Shown here: piece by piece, positions 23,964-34,650 of the stretch
Position numbering within the stretch: the first letter of the stretch is position 1
Layout of the letters: each line of letters opens with the position of its first letter
Assembly: GCA_963281155.1 (NCBI GenBank)
Contig: CAUJLY010000003.1
Span: 5,456,001 to 5,520,000 of the forward strand
Direction: 5' to 3'
Length of the DNA: 64,000 nucleotides
Origin: Rhabditophanes sp. KR3021
Taxonomy: Eukaryota > Nematoda > Chromadorea > Rhabditida > Alloionematidae
Made by a program: the position numbers and the translations under genes
The notes under the pieces: model-generated
What the model was told of the DNA's origin: nothing
Databases searched by the model: none
What the model saw: only the letters and a program-made list of their open reading frames with translations

Positions 23964-26360
23964 CTAAGCTTGGGAAGCCTCGTCATTTAGAGTGTTATCC
24001 ATTTCGTGATCATCTTCGAGAGTATGACGGACTGATCCAATTAATGGCTTTGATTGCTCCCCGCGGGGGTCTATATCACTGGCCCAGTTGAAAAATGTGT
24101 TGGACAAGTGTTCATTCGACAATTTCTTGTGAACATGCCCTAGCAGGAAAAAGATTTGAGCTTCATCTGGACTGCAGAGTTTCAATTCATTTAATACTTC
24201 TAAACTTTTTTGGTAATCTTTGGTTTCAAATAACAAACGCGCGCGGTGGAATTTGGTGGCAATATCGTTCGGGGAGATTTCAAGAGCTGCTTCGAAGAGT
24301 TTTAATGCCTGCAATAAAAGAAATCAAAGAAAGAAATTATTTAAACTTACACTATCATTATTTCTTAAGGCTTGTTCACAAACCCCCAACTGGCAAATTA
24401 GCTTAGTGTTGTGGGGATTAATCTCCATAGCTTTAGTAAAATGAACCTTCGCAGAGGTGAATTTTTCCTTAATTTGATAAATCATACCCATTCCAAAGTA
24501 GGCTCTATAATCATAAGGCGAATACACAAGAGCCTTTCTGAAACAATTGAGTGCCTTGTCTAGCTTGTCAACATCAATCAACTCATGACCCAAGACAGAG
24601 TAAGCGTATGAAAAGCGAGGATTCAAGACAATGGCTCTTTCCAGGCATTCAATAGCCATTTCATGCATCTTCTGCACACTATAACAATTCCCCGCCACGC
24701 ACCAAGCAATAGCACTTTTGCGATTATTTTTGACCAGCTCAGAGGCTAGAGAACTAAGTCTGGTTGCGTCTTGTAGGTGCCACAACGCAGTAGACAACAC
24801 CTCCATTCCTTCGAGTCGATGTGGGTACAAACGATGTAATTCATCGAATACTGAGGCAGCTGTTTTGTAGTCAGCTTTTTCAAATAAAGCTCTAGCACGT
24901 AGCTCCAACACCAGCGGACTCTTCTGGAACTCAGTTGGCAGTTCCTCTAACTTTAGCAAGGCGTCTTTGCACAAAAACTTGGAAAGGCATTCTTGGATTT
25001 CTGACATCTTGCAAATCCATTCTACCACTTCGACGTAAACAGGACTTATTGAATCTACCATTTCTTTTTTGATTCGTCTTTCAATGTCTTGTTCAGCAAC
25101 CGTCATATCAACACTCATGTCCCCATCGTCCATCTCATCTTCTTCGTTTTCATTTCTACTGTAGGAAGTATTGGAGGCCAGGGAGGTGGAAGAGTCAGAA
25201 AGATGAGAAGTAATTTCTGAGTTGGTACGATTGACTAAAGACAAAGGATTATGTTGAAGTGTTGCTCGTTTGCTTTTTTGGGTGGAGACGACACCTAGCA
25301 TGTCTCCTCTGTCCATATTGTTTTCAGGAGTGTTTTGGAGTCTCCAGTTGACACGAGTATGTATATTATTAAAGATTTTACCTGGAGAAGTGACGGGAGG
25401 AGTTGCCTCGTTTCGGATCACTGACTCGTGGGAGTTCTTTGATCTAGTGGTGATTCTTTCCCCGTTCAGATTTTCATTACCTTGAGTTTGGAGGAGTCTT
25501 TTACTACGTCGGACATCTTGCGACTTTTCATCACCTCTCCTGCGAGCTTGAGCGTTGATAGGAGTCGCACTCTTTCGGCGACTAGGCTTTTTAGGAGCAG
25601 CGAGACATATTAAGGGTTCTTTAAAGTTCATTGGAGTGCCCGACTCTCCACCCATTTCTTCTTCTTTATTTAAAGATTCAGTCGATCCAGAAGGCAGACA
25701 CTCCATCCGAGCTCTCTTTGTCTCTATAATATTAGCAACTCCGGCAGAAACCTTCTTCCTAGCATTGGTGCCACCTCCGTCACAATATTCCTTGATAGAA
25801 GACCACAACACTGGAAACTGACTAATACTGGAGTCCCAAAAGTCGGTAGACCTTCCCATCCTATTTGTTTCCCTGAGAGTTTGAGCTAAAAGTGAATGAG
25901 CAAATGGTTTGGCATTTGAGTTGTTAAAGGAGGGATGAAGGGCAATATCGCGATCAGATGTAATGACCTCATTTTTTAAAGCTTTTTCTGTTAGGTCTAG
26001 TTGGCCGAGTTGGTAGGCAACTTTTGCATGGATAAATCTGGTCTCAGGTGATGTCCACGAGTCATTGTTTTTACCTTTAAACTCATCTAATATTTGAAGG
26101 GCTGATTCGTACTGATTCTGCATGATATAGCAATTGGCTAGCAAGCACACAGAGGAATCACTTTTGTCTGAAAACAGATCATTACTTCATTATTCTTTTT
26201 TAAACTGACCTTTGGTGTGGTGAATTTCAGCTAAGAATTGAGCATCGCTATAGGCAAAGTATTGAAGGCATTGCTTTATGTCATCTTCAATGTGTTCTTG
26301 GCGGTATGCAGCAGCAGACAGCGTCCTTGCATCCGAATTAGAGTGTGTTTGTGATAGCAT
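23964..26360 (-). CDS. Anaphase-promoting complex subunit 3 (CDC27)
   Basis: Three exons (26360..26210, 26167..24351, 24308..23964) joined by 42-nt introns give 770 residues. APC3/CDC27 is a TPR scaffold of the APC/C ubiquitin ligase and binds the IR tails of CDC20, CDH1 and APC10. The N-terminus has the family dimerisation signature (YSDAQFLAE, then LLANCYIMQNQYESAL). A Ser/Arg-rich disordered middle (about 200-400) carries several potential CDK sites (S/T-P). The C-terminal half has tandem TPRs (for example IAWCVAGNCYSVQKMHEMAI, YRAYFGMGMIYQIKEKF, FFLLGHVHKKLSN). The acidic C-terminus (DDHEMDN) also fits. The domain order matches C. elegans MAT-1. Confidence 0.92.
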
Positions 26361-29300
26361 TTGCTTTATTATCTAGCGCAATGCCAATCTAAAAGAAACA
26401 AAAACACCATAAAAACATGTACAAAACTTGTTTAAACACCCACACAACAAGCAAATCATCATTTCTACGCGCGCTTCACCTCTAATTAACTGTAATACAA
26501 AAAAGATGAGAATAAAAGATGCGCCTTGTTAGTTTATTTCCACATGACGATTAACAATTTTTAATAATCAACTAAAAATACATAGGCAATGGTCATATAT
26601 TCGTAAGAGTACATATGATCAATAGCATCTACTAATTTAACCACCAGATAAATAAAAGATAACACAAAGATGTTGAAGCACACCTATTAAAATACATTTA
26701 TACTGGTGGTGTATTTTTCCTTCCCATTGATTAGATCGAACGTTCTTCCAAAACTCGTACTAGGCTAAAATGTAAATTAGTAGTATTGGTGGGCGCCCTG
26801 AATTTTCATCACGTGTGGGTAGTTGTAGTTGAATGTGGACCCTAGATAAAGATATTTTGTGGTAACATTTAAACTAATCTGGTGGTATATGTCAAGAAAC
26901 GCAAAGGGTACCCAAATATCAACTTTTGACAGTACAATTAGAATGCACAAAGTGAATGTCTATCCAAAGTATACTTGTATGTACATGAACTAATATCAAA
27001 AGTATATCTAAGTCCATAATAGTTGATTTAGTGGTACATTTTCCACCCAAACATATTAAGAAGCTGAATTGAGTTCCGTGTATGTGTACCTAGACATCTG
27101 TACGAAATAATGAGTTATATGGAATTGGCACAACAAGATTACATTTTTTAAACAACAACAACATTTTTATGCTGTTGACAGGCAAAATCAATGGTGCCAT
27201 CGAAATAGATGTATTTAAAATATGAGTGAATGTATTTAGAAACAACTACGTAAAAGCATTTAAAAATAATGTAACGTGAATTTAAAAAAATGTATTTATT
27301 TTGCTAAAGCATCAAAATAGTTAAAAATGAAATAAGGAATATAGGAAAGAGTTCGTTTAAAAATTAGTACAATACCACCCACCCACACCAACTTTTATAC
27401 GAACTTTATTGATGACGGTTAGACCGGCGGGTATTACCAATTTAAACAGTCTAGTGAATGCCGTAAAGTAAAGGCTAGAGTAAATGTGGAAATAAATGTT
27501 AAACCGTCGTATGCCATGTGATTTAAAAGAAAAACAGTATCTAAGATACAAAAGTTAACGTCACAAATTACTAAAGAAGATCTACCTAATAACAATCAGA
27601 AGTTAATATAAAATTGCAGCGATATTATAATTTAGTGTGGTTGATAATTAAATGGATGGCCCATATCAAAAGTTAGTATGAGAAATACACAAATATAGTG
27701 CAAAGATGCGCAAACTTGGTAAAAATACGTAGTTGAGAATTTAGTGAAACCTGTATAGTTGCTACACATTTTTCAAAATTAATAAAATATTCGCTAACGG
27801 TGGTGTGATAATATTCATTAATCAGCGTCTTTTTCATCGATTCTTTTCACTCAAATCAGCAAACATTTTAAAGTTTGTTTAAACAAACAAATATAACTTT
27901 TTTGTATTTGATCAACGACAACACATGCAAGTCTCTTTTTACCTTTTTGTATTTTGGGGTACTAGTTTTTATCATCAAAACGACATATAATTTTAATCTA
28001 ATACTTCATCCTCACCGTTTGCTGTAACTTTTATGTTCTGTTTTTATCTTTTCCTGAGTTGAAATAGAAAGCATGTGATGTCACTAAGTGTTAAGCCTTT
28101 TGGGAAAGATTGTTGTTGAATACTAATTTTTTGTTGTCAACCAAGCTTTTACTGTCTTTTATGTTGTAAAAATTGTTCTGGAACGTAACGTATGTCATGT
28201 GCATGTTTGTTTAATAAAAAACTATCTAGTTTTGTACGTTATCATGTTAGGTTTGATTTTGGATCGGATAAGAAATAAGATCACCTGACATCCAATAATT
28301 TCATATACTAAGTTGATGTAGCGCAAGTTATTCTTTAAAATATGTTGCCTAATTGAAACAAAGAAGAGTGTAAATTATTTATTTGTCAATAATAAATATA
28401 TGCTAAGCCTGTTTTCAAACATTTTGAATAATTCCATTTTTATCGAAAATGGTATTGACTTACAGCTGTGAATGTATGTATTTATTGTATATAATTAGGA
28501 TTATTATGGAAACGTGACTTTAAATCTTTCTTTTCTTGAAACCTATTTATTTTTCATAGACTTGTTTACCACTTTTTTGATATATAAATACATGACACCT
28601 GCTTATTTTAATAGTTGTTAACTTTAACGGTTAGTTTACTCTATGATAGTTTTGCCGTATTATTACACAAAAATCATATGACTTGATGCAATTGTTATTT
28701 TATTTATTCTCCACAAATCACTTTTTGACGATGGTAACGTCTTTTCAATTTTCAAAAGATTGAAGATCTTATTTAGCCTTGTTGAGGGGTTTAAAAGTAT
28801 ATTATCTTTTTTGTTTCTAGAGAGGATCTTTCTTTGTTTGGCGGAAGCAAAAGGGAGGAGAATGATTGTAGAACCAAAATATTATTTTGTTTCTTTGTTC
28901 AGGAAGCGGCAGTCATAATCTTTTTAGGAGGCAACTGTCATAAATATCTTACACAAATACATATATTTGTTTAAAAAATATCTTTAATGTCATTGACATT
29001 TTCAAAAGCTTAGTTCCTTTTTAGCTTCGTATTAGATTCTTTTTTTCTCGTTTTAGCTTCGTATTAGTTTCTTATTGAAATGTTGTTATGTTGAGAATTA
29101 ATGATCTAAATCAGCTTTAGTAGACATAAATTGAAATTCACTAAAGTGTCTCGTCATCAACATCTTATTGATAACAAGTAATTTGTCATAAAAATATATT
29201 TTAATACTTCCTCTGTACTTCACAAAACATCTGATCTAGTGTGTGTGGGTTTGATCTTTGACTATTGAAAAATCGCATTTAGAGATCATTCCAAACGACA

Positions 29301-30234
29301 TCTAAAGAAATTTCCTTCTTTAGATGATGACGAAAGATACACTTTTTGAAGCGGAAAAGAACAAACAAAAATGTCTATTTTTAATAACTTTTTTAACGAT
29401 ATTTTTCATTCTAATTTTTAACACTAACAAATATGTATTTATGCATTTATGTATAAATCTATTGAGGTGGTACAATTATACACTAGTAATTTCATCATCT
29501 CTATTTTGTCTCTATGTGTTTATAGTTTTATAATCACAATTGTGTGTTCACTGATATATTTGTTTAATAAGCATGAGACGTGTCGCTGAAAGCTTCTTTT
29601 TACAGGCCACTTTTTGCGCAACTGTTTTCTGCATGTCAGCTTAGTATTTGAGCGATCGTCTCTGTGTCTCCATTTATTTTTTGTTTATAAGATACTGTTT
29701 TTAGATAACAAAATGTTTGATAACCATCTTTAAACTTGCTCCTACCCCCTTTCTATGAATAGTGGCGTGTCGATGTCTTTATCAGATATATCTTTCCATG
29801 GTCCTACTCTTACATCTGTTTATTATCACTAAATATGAATGTATGACTTTTGGAAAAATGTCTGTTCTCAATCACGTTCTAAGACTAGTGACGAGAGAGG
29901 TCAGACGAAACATTTATCTATCGATACCACAGATTGACAGCTTATATCAGTATATAAGTAACGACTCAAGCACACCAAAAGTCATTACTATATACAATTT
30001 GATTAAAAAATGGTCTGACAGAAGTGTTGCCTTTAAATCAATTAACATATTCATTCCAATATATATTCATGTATCTTTTCATTTCATTATTAACAATCTA
30101 TCTTTCATTTATATAGTTTGATTCGTGTTTTGTTTGAGTGTTTATCTCTTCTTGTTCCCTTTTAATATTTTGTCTCAATATTTTTTAATTGCAGAAAGAT
30201 TATTCTTACCACGTAACCCAAAGCTTAATTAACA
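26361..30234. other. 3.9-kb divergent intergenic region (CDC27 / antizyme)
   Basis: This is the largest gene-free stretch of the window. ORFs at 27357-27551 (-), 29324-29533 (+) and 29762-30121 (+) are AT-driven and unlike any family. A direct repeat TTTAGCTTCGTATTAG occurs at 29020-29035 and 29052-29067. Near the end, TTTTTTAATTGCAG (30181-30194) is a good acceptor 40 nt before the antizyme ATG and may be a trans-splice or 5'-UTR splice site. Confidence 0.5.
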
Positions 30235-30800
30235 ATGGATAAAATAAAAATGAGTTCTAATCAAGAAAATATTAGTAATTTCGGTCAACAAGACCAAAAG
30301 TAAGTCTGAAATCAATAGCTCTTTATAATATCCAAACTTTTAGCTCCATTACGCTTGCTTGCGGTGCCAATCAGCGCTCCTGACGTCCTTAACATCGATC
30401 AAGAACCATCCCTTTTACTTGCATTGGACAAAGCCGAAAGCTTAGTTAAAAGTAAGTAAATATATATCTAAATTTAGTTTATTTGACTATTCTTCCAGAC
30501 TTGTACGAATCTTGGAGATGCCAAATTGTTGGAAACAAAAACTTCGCCATCTTCATTGACAACAACGACGCCATCTGGAATGTTTCTCGCGCTGGATTCA
30601 TTAAACTTTTAGATCATTTGGAAACCAGTATTCCATCAACAACTCACATCATGATGTGCTTTAACAAATTCAAAACATTTGATCTTCTCGCTGGTGTCCC
30701 CAGAGCTCTCCACTGCATTGGCTTCAAAACCGTACACCCCGACAACTATCCTCTCGAAATTGACTCATCTGAGTATTTGGTAATGGTTCTTAAGATATAA
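30235..30800 (+). CDS. Ornithine decarboxylase antizyme, +1 frameshift gene
   Basis: Antizyme binds ornithine decarboxylase monomers, targets them to the 26S proteasome and limits polyamine uptake; high polyamines stimulate the +1 ribosomal frameshift needed to make it. Three exons (30235..30299, 30344..30451, 30499..30800) carry two frames. ORF1 (34 codons from ATG 30235) ends ...CGC TCC TGA at 30381-30383. Reading +1 from GAC 30382 gives 123 residues to TAA 30800, for a total of 157. The ORF2 C-terminus has the antizyme core: FIDNNDAIWNVSRAGFIKLL, HIMMCFNK, and HCIGFKTVHPDNYP (family: LGFE.V.PGHP). All introns are canonical. Length and site agree with known animal antizymes. Confidence 0.9.
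30378..30384 (+). promoter_or_regulatory. Programmed +1 ribosomal frameshift site (TCC-TGA-C)
   Basis: The last sense codon and stop of ORF1 are TCC TGA, the same slippery codon and stop used in most animal antizyme mRNAs. The preceding bases GCGC are close to the GGTGC context of vertebrate genes. Skipping T30381 and reading GAC continues into the conserved domain. I did not identify a downstream pseudoknot by eye. Confidence 0.85.
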
Positions 30801-31361
30801 TTTCATTAAAATATATATTTTTCAACAAAGCACACTTTTTAAACTACATTCGACTCTTTTAATAACGATTTAACTTTCGGTTAATTCTTTGTTGTTAGGG
30901 AAAGATGTTATTTCTGTCTTTATTTTCAAGTAGTGTAATACTTCATCAATTTTAACTGTTCTTTTGTGTTATTATGAATGTAGTTTTTCATTTTTGTATT
31001 GTCTCCTTTAAATTACGTGCTTTGTAATAAAAATTTCAAAAAGAGCTAATGTGTATTGTGTTTCTTCTTAATTAATATGTTGATGTATGATTTTAATTAG
31101 ACTAGTTGGGCAGCAATTTTGTTATTGCGTCGATCACTTTTAAATGAAAATGTGACAAAGCATCATTGTACTAAGTATGAATATTAAACGAATATCACGT
31201 TAAATCAATATGGTCTATATACATAAAGTAAAGCAACGTAAATTCTTTTATTTAAGAGGATTCGTTTTTAGGTTTGTAAAGATTAAGGTACGAGAGTTTA
31301 TCATAATTTCATAGTTATTAAAGCACATTATCACATAAAATTTACATAAATGAAATATACC
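30801..31361. other. Antizyme 3' flank
   Basis: AT-rich non-coding DNA after the antizyme stop. No gene, repeat or RNA was recognised. Confidence 0.45.
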
Positions 31362-31830
31362 TTAGTTGGTAGAAGAACCTGATGCTGAGGAACTACTACT
31401 ACCAGTACCCGATCATCGAGAGCCATCAGTGGCGCTTCCTGATCCATCTCCCCGTGTTGCACTCTTGTAAAAAGGAGGTGGTCTACTATTGCTGTTGTTT
31501 CTTCTTCCCCCTTGAACCTGGACGCTGACACCTCCATCATTAGATTTCTTACGGGAAAAAAATAGACAAAAGCGACGACTTCAATAATGATGATCAGCGC
31601 AGCCATTGATCCATAAGCAATCAGTTCTTGAGTGCTACCATTTGGGGTTTTAAATTTTCCTCTATCAGCTTGTCATTTTCACGTTTTTCAATGTCCATTT
31701 GACGGGATCCAACGATGGCTGTTAGTTCTGCAGTGTGATTTGGAGCTTTTGCCGCAGCAGTACCAGCCGAAGGATTCTCACCTCTCTTTGCGAATTTTCT
31801 TGAAAATTTGGCTTTTATATTGGATAGTTG
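31362..31830 (-). pseudogene. Frame-broken single-pass membrane protein remnant
   Basis: On the minus strand a coherent protein-like text runs from about 31830 to a TAA at 31362, but only by changing frame several times: a hydrophilic part (KFSRKFAKRGENPSAGT, then MDIEKRENDKLIEE), a frame change at GGAAAATTTAAAACCCC, a TM segment (ELIAYGSMAALIIIIEVVAF), another change near the TTTTTTTCCC run, then Gly/Asn/Ser-rich text and a change at a T6 run, ending in GSSSSSASGSSTN. Breaks coincide with homopolymers. It is either a young pseudogene or poor sequence quality here. Family not recognised. Confidence 0.45.
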
Positions 31831-31971
31831 TTAGTTGGAAAAGAGAAGGTGACACTAGTAAAAAAATAGGTTTCAAGTGTTACTTTATTTATGCATTTTA
31901 TTACAGCATAAATTCGAATTTATGTTGGAATTATTCAAATTTTGCCATGTAAACGTTGCCGGATGTAAATT

Positions 31972-32283
31972 TTAGGAAGCATTCGGAGAATCTTTGACAC
32001 AGTGATTTTTAACATTTCCATTTTCGTCACTATCATTCTTATTCAATCCATTCTTACCATTAGTTAACTCTTTGGGAATAATTTGAATGAAATCCCAGAT
32101 ATTTCCATAGTTTTTAGCTGATGGTATTTGAGGAATATGTAGATAAATGTCAGTGATACCCGTATTTGATCCTGAATGATAGCTCATGGAAACGTCAGTT
32201 CTGTTTGTACTAGAATGATTCAGATTAACGTTTTTGACCTCCTTGACAACATCAATACTATTATCGATGATTTTCCTCAACAA
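31972..32283 (-). CDS. Uncertain hypothetical protein fragment
   Basis: The frame is open for 103 codons and ends with TAA at 31972. The peptide is hydrophilic (IDNSIDVVKEVKNVNLNHSS, later Asn/Lys-rich) and less biased than random AT-rich ORFs. It has no good ATG; upstream coding-like text extends to about 32300 behind a GATGTAG acceptor. It may be the last exon of an unidentified gene or a decayed one. No function can be suggested. Confidence 0.25.
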   Translation of the reverse strand: MLRKIIDNSIDVVKEVKNVNLNHSSTNRTDVSMSYHSGSNTGITDIYLHIPQIPSAKNYGNIWDFIQIIPKELTNGKNGLNKNDSDENGNVKNHCVKDSPNAS

Positions 32284-32441
32284 TTCGGTGTCATGATTTT
32301 CAAAGCTATATACCTACATCAAAATACGAGTAAAAATACCATCACACTATGTCGGCAACTACAAATAGTTGACTAAAAAGAAATTACAAAATTTGTCTTA
32401 AATTATCTCTTATGTATAAAAGTCGATGATTAAATCAAAAT

Positions 32442-32522
32442 AATGGCATTCTACTTTAAAAATAAAACAATGGCATTCTACTTTAAAAATGAAATAATGA
32501 CAGTCTACTTTAAACAAAAAAT
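32442..32522. repeat. 27-bp tandem repeat, three copies
   Basis: The unit AATGGCATTCTACTTTAAAA plus 7 nt starts at 32442, 32469 and 32496. The third copy is diverged (AATGACAGTCTACTTTAAAC). It lies in non-coding DNA next to the 3' end of the truncated FAM135-like gene. Confidence 0.8.
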
Positions 32523-32699
32523 AATAACCAACTTTTTGGAATCTTTAATCCCTTTTATTTTTTGCTAGAAATAGATAATGTGATTCAAATTTAAATAAAT
32601 GATTATCGCATGCTCTTTATAAAAGATACAATAGAAGAACAAGGTAAACACAATGTTAGTATTAATAATATGCATTGATATAGATTACTGTTTGAATTA

Positions 32700-34105
32700 T
32701 TATTCAAAGAATTTACCCGCAGAATGTTTGATGAGCTTTTCCATCATATACCGGTCATTACAAATGGCGATGTGTCCTGAAGTAATTAAATAAGATAAAT
32801 ATTTGCAAATTATAAGCTTACCATCTCTTCCGAGTAAACGGTCCACAGTAATGCCTTCGTCAGCGATGTGTGTGATGATATATTTTACTAAATTTGTATC
32901 CCTTTCACTGTTCATTAGTGAGTCATGTATAATGTCTATCATTTCGTTGTATGCAGATCCCATAGCACTTTTGTCCTTTTTGGAAGCAGTGCAGTGTTCG
33001 AGCAAAGCTGTGTGTCCTGGTACAAACAAATCTAAATAATTACCAACTAAAAGAACGTTTTGAAAAGAAGGGAACGCATCATTTTGTGATAGTTTGTAAA
33101 TAAAGGAATCACGAATCTTAAGTGTATCCTTTAACGTCAATTGCCTCATTGATTCCGAATCGTAGTACCATTTTAGAAGTTTCATTCCTACGCTTGTTTG
33201 AGTTGGGCAGTAGCTGACACCGAGATGAGGAGAATTCAAGGACAGAAATGTGTGGAGGAAGGGCGTGATAGTTATCACTTCCTCGCAATTAAACATACTC
33301 CTTATAATTAGTGAACCCATCGAATGGCCCAGGAATCTAAATAATGATTATTTGGGATATCAAATATTAGAACATACGAAATCTTGCTAGGCAAGTTACT
33401 CATTGCTTTGACAGTTAATATAACTTCTTCGAGTAAATTGCGTCCCATCAAATTGATATCCAGCCAAGTATTTTCTACATTACATTGGGAGTGCAAAAAC
33501 TTATATTTAGTGGTCTTGTTTGCCCGCTTCAGATACTTAACAAAGTATTCTAAATCTCTAGGCGTTCCTTCCAAGCCATGTACACAAACAACAAGATGTT
33601 CCTCTGAATCGAGAGAGGATGTTGAGGTAGATGTTGATGCAATAGATTCATCTTCCCGAGAAGACAAATCATTTAGATTGTTTAGAGCAGTGCAAATTGG
33701 TATAAATTGGTCTATTCCACCCCTTTGTTCTACATGTTCATCTGTTCTGTTGTGGTCAATATCCTTTGAGAATGTATGCTCTAAGATTACAACACTAAAA
33801 AATAAGTAAATAATTAAAATTAAGTCACCAACTTACTCATGGGGGTATAACTCATTATTGCCGACAGATAGTTTCCGACTCCTAGGTATAGCATTCCAAT
33901 ATTTGGCCTTCTTTATCTTTTCCACAATTTTTTTATGTACTCGATGGTAATCGTAAGTGGAAGAGAGTAAATTGGCAAAAGTATCGCGCCAAATCACAAA
34001 GCCATCGGCGCACTTCTTCAAACAAGTTAAGTCGAAATTTTGGTAAGGTTTCCTGTTTGATATTTTGATAAATTTTGATCCAATCTTATTGTGACTAGTA
34101 TTCAT
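32700..34105 (-). CDS. FAM135-type lipase-domain protein, N-terminally truncated tandem copy
   Basis: Four exons (34105..33837, 33794..33378, 33336..32822, 32776..32700) join to 425 residues. This is an alpha/beta-hydrolase related to FAM135: VCVHGLEGTPRDLEYFVKYL (~155), the nucleophile elbow GHSMGS (~232), VPGHTALLEH, and a C-terminal GHIAICNDRYMMEKLIKHSA. The last two exons (515 and 77 nt, phases 2 and 1) have exactly the sizes and phases of those in the neighbouring full-length copy. The N-terminal ~80 residues match only the end of the neighbour's FAM135 domain (KYWNAIPR against KYWKSIPR). About 370 N-terminal residues are therefore missing by comparison. The substrate is unknown for the family; the gene appears intact and may be functional. 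Confidence 0.82.
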
Positions 34106-34650
34106 ATTTATCCCAATAAAGAGAAGAATTAATAGTGTAACGGCTAGTCTTTAAAAAAGTGTTTGAATGATCATCAAGTGGACGATGGGGTGTCGATTTA
34201 ATCAATAGAAACAAAAGTCCTTGTAGGTCAAGACTGCTTAGTTGTTAGAAGATGGTTTATAATGGACGATATTAGTAATATAATCAAAAAAGACTGTTCG
34301 TAGTGTGTACCTCTCCGGTTAAATCATTCTATATATAATGAAGAATGATTAATTCGTTAGCAAATAACCAAATTTCTTCAACAACGCCGGCCTCTTCTAA
34401 ATTAATATTTTAATTTTGTTCAAACAAAGTCTTTTAAATAATTGGAACTTAGTTGTAGAATTGTATAAAATAATTAGCTCAAATGTAATCTTTAACAAAA
34501 AACTATTTTTAATGTTTTTTCTCGAGAATTGTTATCATCTTGTAAAATGAATGTCTCGTAAACTGGTTGTTCAAGGATCAAAATAAAGATTATAAAGAAA
34601 TGAAAAAATAGTTGATGGAAAACATTTAATAATTGAGGTACAAAAAATAA
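34106..34650. other. Spacer between tandem FAM135-like genes
   Basis: 545 bp of AT-rich DNA between the full-length copy's stop and the truncated copy's ATG. I found no remnant of the missing N-terminal domain here. It presumably contains the promoter acquired by the truncated copy. Confidence 0.45.

Noticed and set aside
29324..29533. 69-codon hydrophobic ORF that could be a small membrane protein
   Set aside because: Hydrophobicity follows from T-rich composition; there is no signal, splice or conservation evidence.
29762..30121. 119-codon plus ORF upstream of antizyme
   Set aside because: It starts with GTG, is dominated by Ile/Tyr/Phe from AT-rich DNA and resembles no protein.
30364..30375. 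CAATCAG as the antizyme exon-2 acceptor, giving a continuous frame without frameshifting
   Set aside because: The upstream TTTTAG at 30338-30343 is a much better acceptor, and the resulting TCC-TGA junction is the known antizyme frameshift site; coincidence is unlikely. It is kept as the refuting alternative.
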